A DNA stretch of 64,000 nucleotides, taken from Paraoerskovia sediminicola. GTDB taxonomy: Bacteria > Actinomycetota > Actinomycetes > Actinomycetales > Cellulomonadaceae. The stretch is taken from assembly GCF_030296575.1 (NCBI RefSeq), contig NZ_AP027729.1, forward strand, positions 1,488,001 through 1,552,000, given 5' to 3'. Positions 61,162-64,000 of the stretch are shown here, piece after piece. Each line of letters opens with the position of its first letter. Position 1 is the first letter of the stretch. The position numbers were made by a program, and so were the translations under genes. The notes under the pieces are model-generated. The model had not been told where the DNA came from. It was given only the letters and a program-made list of their open reading frames with translations, and made no database searches.

Positions 61162-63034
61162 CGATGGCGTCTGTCAGTACGGGGCGTGGTTCTGTCGCGC
61201 CTGCTGTGCGTCGTAGTAGGAGGCGCTGGACGGGGTGGCAGTTCGTGGGCCCGTTCATGGTGATCTTCACGCTGGTGTTCTTGGCGCCGATCGCGTATTC
61301 GATCTATATCAGCCTGTTCCGCACGCAGTTGATCGGTGGGACGTCGTTCGTCGGGTTCGACAACTATGTGACCGCGTTCCAGGATCCGCAGTTCTGGTCC
61401 GGGGTCTCGCGGGTGGCGTTGTTGTTGTTGGTGCAGGTGCCGATCATGTTGGGGATCGCGTTGTTGGTCGCGTTGGCGATCGATTCGGGCCGGTTGTACG
61501 GCAAGTCGTTCTTCCGGATCTCGATCTTCATGCCGTACGCGGTGCCGGCGGTGGTTGCGGCCCTGATGTGGGGGTTCATGTATGGGACGCGGTTCGGTCT
61601 GATCGGCAACATCAACGACGCGTTCGGGACCTCGATCCCGGACCCGATCAGTTCGGGGTTCGTGCTCGCCGCGATCGGGAACATCGTGACGTGGGAGTTC
61701 GTGGGTTACAACATGCTGATCTTCTTCGCGGCGTTGCGTACGGTCCCGCACTCGTTGTACGAGGCGGCGGAGATCGATGGTGCGGGGCAGTGGCGGATCA
61801 TCTCGGCGATCAAGCTCCCCGCGATCCGTGGGGCGTTGGTGATCGCGACGATCTTCTCGATCATCGGGTCGTTCCAGCTGTTCAACGAGCCGTCGATCCT
61901 GCAGAGCTTGTCGCCGAACTACATCACGACGTACTTCACCCCGAACCTGTATGCGTACTCGTTGTCGTTCTCGGGTCAGCAGTACAACTATGCGGCGACG
62001 ATCGCGATCATCATGGGCGTGCTGACGATGCTCGTGGCCTATGTCGTCCAGCTGCGCGGCATGCGCAAGGAGGTGTGAACCGATGAGTTCTGCAACCCAG
62101 CAGGCGACGGCAGGTCGTCCCACCGGTGCGGGTCGTAGCGGTGCGAAGGGTCCGGCGCGGTTGAGGTCGAAGCGTCCTGCACCGTCGATCGCGAACCCGC
62201 GCAAGAGCTTGACGTTGACGGTCCTGACGGGTCTGGTGCTGTTGTACGCGCTGGTGCCGTTGGCGTGGTTGGTGATCAACGCGTCCAAGACGCAGAAGGA
62301 CCTGTTCTCCTCGTTCGGGTTGTGGTTCGCCGGTGACTTCGCCCTGTGGGACAACATCACCACGACGTTGACGTATCAGGACGGGATCTTCGCCCGGTGG
62401 TTCTTCAACACGTTGTTGTACGTGGTCGTGGGTGCCGGGGGTGCGACGTTCCTGGCGCTGCTGGGCGGGTACGGGTTGGCGAAGTTCAACTTCCCGGGCA
62501 AGCGTGCGGTGTTCGCGATCGTGATCGGTGCGGTCGCGGTCCCGGGGACGGCGTTGGCGGTCCCGACGTTCTTGATGTTCTCCAAGATGGGCCTGACCGA
62601 TACCCCGTGGGCGGTGATCATCCCGTCGTTGATCGCGCCGTTCGGGTTGTACCTGATGTGGACGTTCGCGGCCGAGGCGGTGCCCGGTGAGTTGATCGAG
62701 GCCGCGCAGATCGATGGTGCGGGGCCGTTCAGGACGTTCTTCAAGGTCGCGATCCCGTTGCTGGGGCCGGGGATCGTGACGGTGCTGCTGTTCACGATGG
62801 TCGCGACGTGGAACAACTACTTCCTGCCGCTGATCATGCTTCGCGATCCGGACTGGTACCCGTTGACCCTCGGGCTCAACGCGTGGAACTCGCAGTCCTC
62901 CACGGCGGGTGGTGAGGCGATCTTCAACCTCGTGATCACCGGTTCGCTGCTGACGATCCTGCCGTTGGTCATCGCGTTCTTGTTCCTCCAGCGGTACTGG
63001 CAGTCCGGCCTCGCCGCAGGCTCCGTCAAGGAAT
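61156..63034 (+). repeat. Copy 2 of 1.88-kb permease-pair duplication
   Basis: This copy matches 42026-43904 with one internal difference (C at 63021). Its left edge abuts the sulfatase stop codon and its right edge falls in the stop codon of the second permease (TGA here). Confidence 0.93.
61158..62078 (+). CDS. Sugar ABC transporter permease (MalF/UgpA type), copy 2
   Basis: The 306-residue protein is identical to that at 42028. The ATG overlaps the sulfatase stop (ATGA), so in this copy expression depends on the sulfatase transcript and translational coupling, and the LacI operator of copy 1 is absent. It has the same TTG-rich codon use and the same EAA loop. It should form a channel with the next gene and be fed by the second binding lipoprotein. 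Confidence 0.93.
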   Translation: MTMASVSTGRGSVAPAVRRSRRRWTGWQFVGPFMVIFTLVFLAPIAYSIYISLFRTQLIGGTSFVGFDNYVTAFQDPQFWSGVSRVALLLLVQVPIMLGIALLVALAIDSGRLYGKSFFRISIFMPYAVPAVVAALMWGFMYGTRFGLIGNINDAFGTSIPDPISSGFVLAAIGNIVTWEFVGYNMLIFFAALRTVPHSLYEAAEIDGAGQWRIISAIKLPAIRGALVIATIFSIIGSFQLFNEPSILQSLSPNYITTYFTPNLYAYSLSFSGQQYNYAATIAIIMGVLTMLVAYVVQLRGMRKEV

Positions 63035-63036
63035 GA
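62083..63036 (+). CDS. Sugar ABC transporter permease (MalG/UgpE type), copy 2
   Basis: The 317-residue protein is identical to that at 42953, with the same strong AAGGAGGTG ribosome site. It differs in DNA only at one silent Gly codon near the end and at the stop (TGA for TAG). It is followed, after ~165 bases without similarity to copy 1 except the short leader before the ATG, by a second binding-protein gene. Confidence 0.93.
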   Translation: MSSATQQATAGRPTGAGRSGAKGPARLRSKRPAPSIANPRKSLTLTVLTGLVLLYALVPLAWLVINASKTQKDLFSSFGLWFAGDFALWDNITTTLTYQDGIFARWFFNTLLYVVVGAGGATFLALLGGYGLAKFNFPGKRAVFAIVIGAVAVPGTALAVPTFLMFSKMGLTDTPWAVIIPSLIAPFGLYLMWTFAAEAVPGELIEAAQIDGAGPFRTFFKVAIPLLGPGIVTVLLFTMVATWNNYFLPLIMLRDPDWYPLTLGLNAWNSQSSTAGGEAIFNLVITGSLLTILPLVIAFLFLQRYWQSGLAAGSVKE

Positions 63037-63202
63037 CCCGCCGTCATTTCGTCCATGTTGACCGCGGAATAGGGCATTCCTCAGGACCGTGCGGGCTGCC
63101 TATGGTCGGCGTCGTACACAGCGATCGCGGCCGGGCAGTGAGGGCGACGACGTCTGTGCGCACGGCGCAGTGCAACTCGACAATGAAGCGAGAGGGACCC
63201 CT

Positions 63203-64000
63203 ATGAATACCATCCGCCGCCGCACACTTGCGCGCAGTGCCGCTCTGGCGGGCATCGTGTCGCTCGGGCTCACGGCCTGCGGCTCCGGGGATGCCGGGAG
63301 CGGGACCGAGGCACCTTCCTCGGCCGACGCGGAGCAGAGCATGGAGGCCGCCCTGGAAAAGGGTGGCGAACTCACCGCCTGGGCCTGGGACCCGAACATG
63401 CAGGAGATCGTCGACAGTTTCGAGGAGGAGTACCCGAACGTCACGGTGAACCTCTCGAACGTTGGGACCGGCACCGACGAGTACACGTCGCTGCAGAACG
63501 CGATCGCCGCCGGCGATGGCATCCCGGATGTCGCAGTGCTTGAGTATTACGCGCTGCCACAGTTTGCTCTCGGAGGCGCCTTAGCTGACCTCACGCCGTA
63601 CGGCGCAGCCGACCTCGACGGGACGTTCTCGCCAGGAACATGGGAATCGGTGCAGCAGGGCGGAAAGATCGTCGGATTGCCCCAGAACTCGGGTCCGATG
63701 GCGATGTTCTACAACAAGGCGGTCTTCGACGCCCACGGCATCGAGGTGCCGACCACGTGGGACGAGTACTACGAGGCCGCGAAGACGCTGCATGAGGCCG
63801 ACCCGAACGCCTACATCACCTCCGACAACGGTGACCCGGGCTTCGTCGAAAGCATGATCTGGCAGGCCGGTGGACGCCCGTACTCGGTGGACGGCACCGA
63901 TGTCTCGATCGACTTCTCGGATGAGGGGTCGCAGAAGTTCGCCACCCAGTGGCAGAAGATGATCGACGAAGGCCTCCTGTCCAGCGTCAATGGATGGACC
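63203..64000 (+). CDS. Sugar ABC transporter solute-binding lipoprotein 2 (cut by window end)
   Basis: The first 266 residues are in the window. The lipobox (SLGLTAC, Cys26) and core (WAWDPNMQEIVDSFEEEYPN, SGPMAMFYNKAVFDAHGIEV, IDFSDEGSQKFATQWQKMID) are those of the protein at 44000, but many positions differ, e.g. LPQNSGPMAM for LPMDSGPMAM and DPGFVESMIWQ for DAGQTLSMTWQ. The ligand-binding site may therefore accept another sugar while using identical permeases. ATG 63203 follows a leader conserved with copy 1 (GAGGGACC). The 3' end lies outside the window. Confidence 0.9.
   Translation, partial: MNTIRRRTLARSAALAGIVSLGLTACGSGDAGSGTEAPSSADAEQSMEAALEKGGELTAWAWDPNMQEIVDSFEEEYPNVTVNLSNVGTGTDEYTSLQNAIAAGDGIPDVAVLEYYALPQFALGGALADLTPYGAADLDGTFSPGTWESVQQGGKIVGLPQNSGPMAMFYNKAVFDAHGIEVPTTWDEYYEAAKTLHEADPNAYITSDNGDPGFVESMIWQAGGRPYSVDGTDVSIDFSDEGSQKFATQWQKMIDEGLLSSVNGWT

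Noticed and set aside
61156..63034. Insertion sequence or transposon as the agent of the permease duplication
   Set aside because: No transposase, terminal inverted repeats or target-site duplication at either edge; the edges follow gene boundaries.

Overview
The DNA is very GC-rich, genes mostly use G or C at third codon positions, and the content points to a high-GC Gram-positive actinobacterium: ANTAR regulators, an LPXTG surface protein, HrcA/CIRCE control, a SAM-I riboswitch before metFE and a tandem glycine riboswitch before gcvP. A polysaccharide-degrading relative of Cellulomonas, Cellulosimicrobium or Isoptericola is my guess; no marker gene fixes the genus.

Layout. 1-13.3 kb: the end of a LuxR-type regulator, then a giant (about 3,865 aa) cell-wall-anchored protein with two GEVED-like domains, 19 DUF11-like repeats and an LPMTG anchor, preceded by a CRP/GlxR-type palindrome. 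13.3-20.2 kb: two minus-strand membrane proteins, then an array of five GAF/PAS-ANTAR regulators interrupted by a stress-type SDR. 20.2-26.6 kb: aminotransferase, orphan nrdI, an S66 peptidase, a LysR regulator, and a 1-kb hicAB cassette bracketed by 40-bp direct repeats of the lysR 3' end. 26.7-31.7 kb: glycine riboswitch and gcvP-gcvT-gcvH. 31.7-41.8 kb: a small LuxR-like protein, mutT, a luciferase-like oxidoreductase, an MFS exporter, small membrane or lipoproteins, a CIRCE-controlled hsp20, and metF-metE under a SAM-I riboswitch.

41.9-64 kb is one glycan-utilisation region. The first half (LacI operator, two permeases, solute-binding lipoprotein, GH35, GH42, lacI, GH36, acetyltransferase, aldose-epimerase-like protein) is a galactoside locus. 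The second half (divergent araC, DUF5107-TPR protein, cellulase-like glycosidase, sulfatase, two permeases, a second solute-binding lipoprotein running off the end) looks like uptake and trimming of a sulfated glycan. The two permease pairs are the same 1.88-kb DNA with one internal difference, while their solute-binding proteins have clearly diverged, which points to recent duplication or gene conversion. No transporter ATPase is present, so a shared MsiK-like ATPase elsewhere is implied.

Seven apparent frameshifts break otherwise intact genes (three in the giant protein; one each in an ANTAR gene, metE, the acetyltransferase and the epimerase). Each is repaired by adding back one G or C, nearly always within a short G/C run, which looks more like a consensus-sequence error than gene decay. 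No tRNA, rRNA, CRISPR array or transposase gene was seen.
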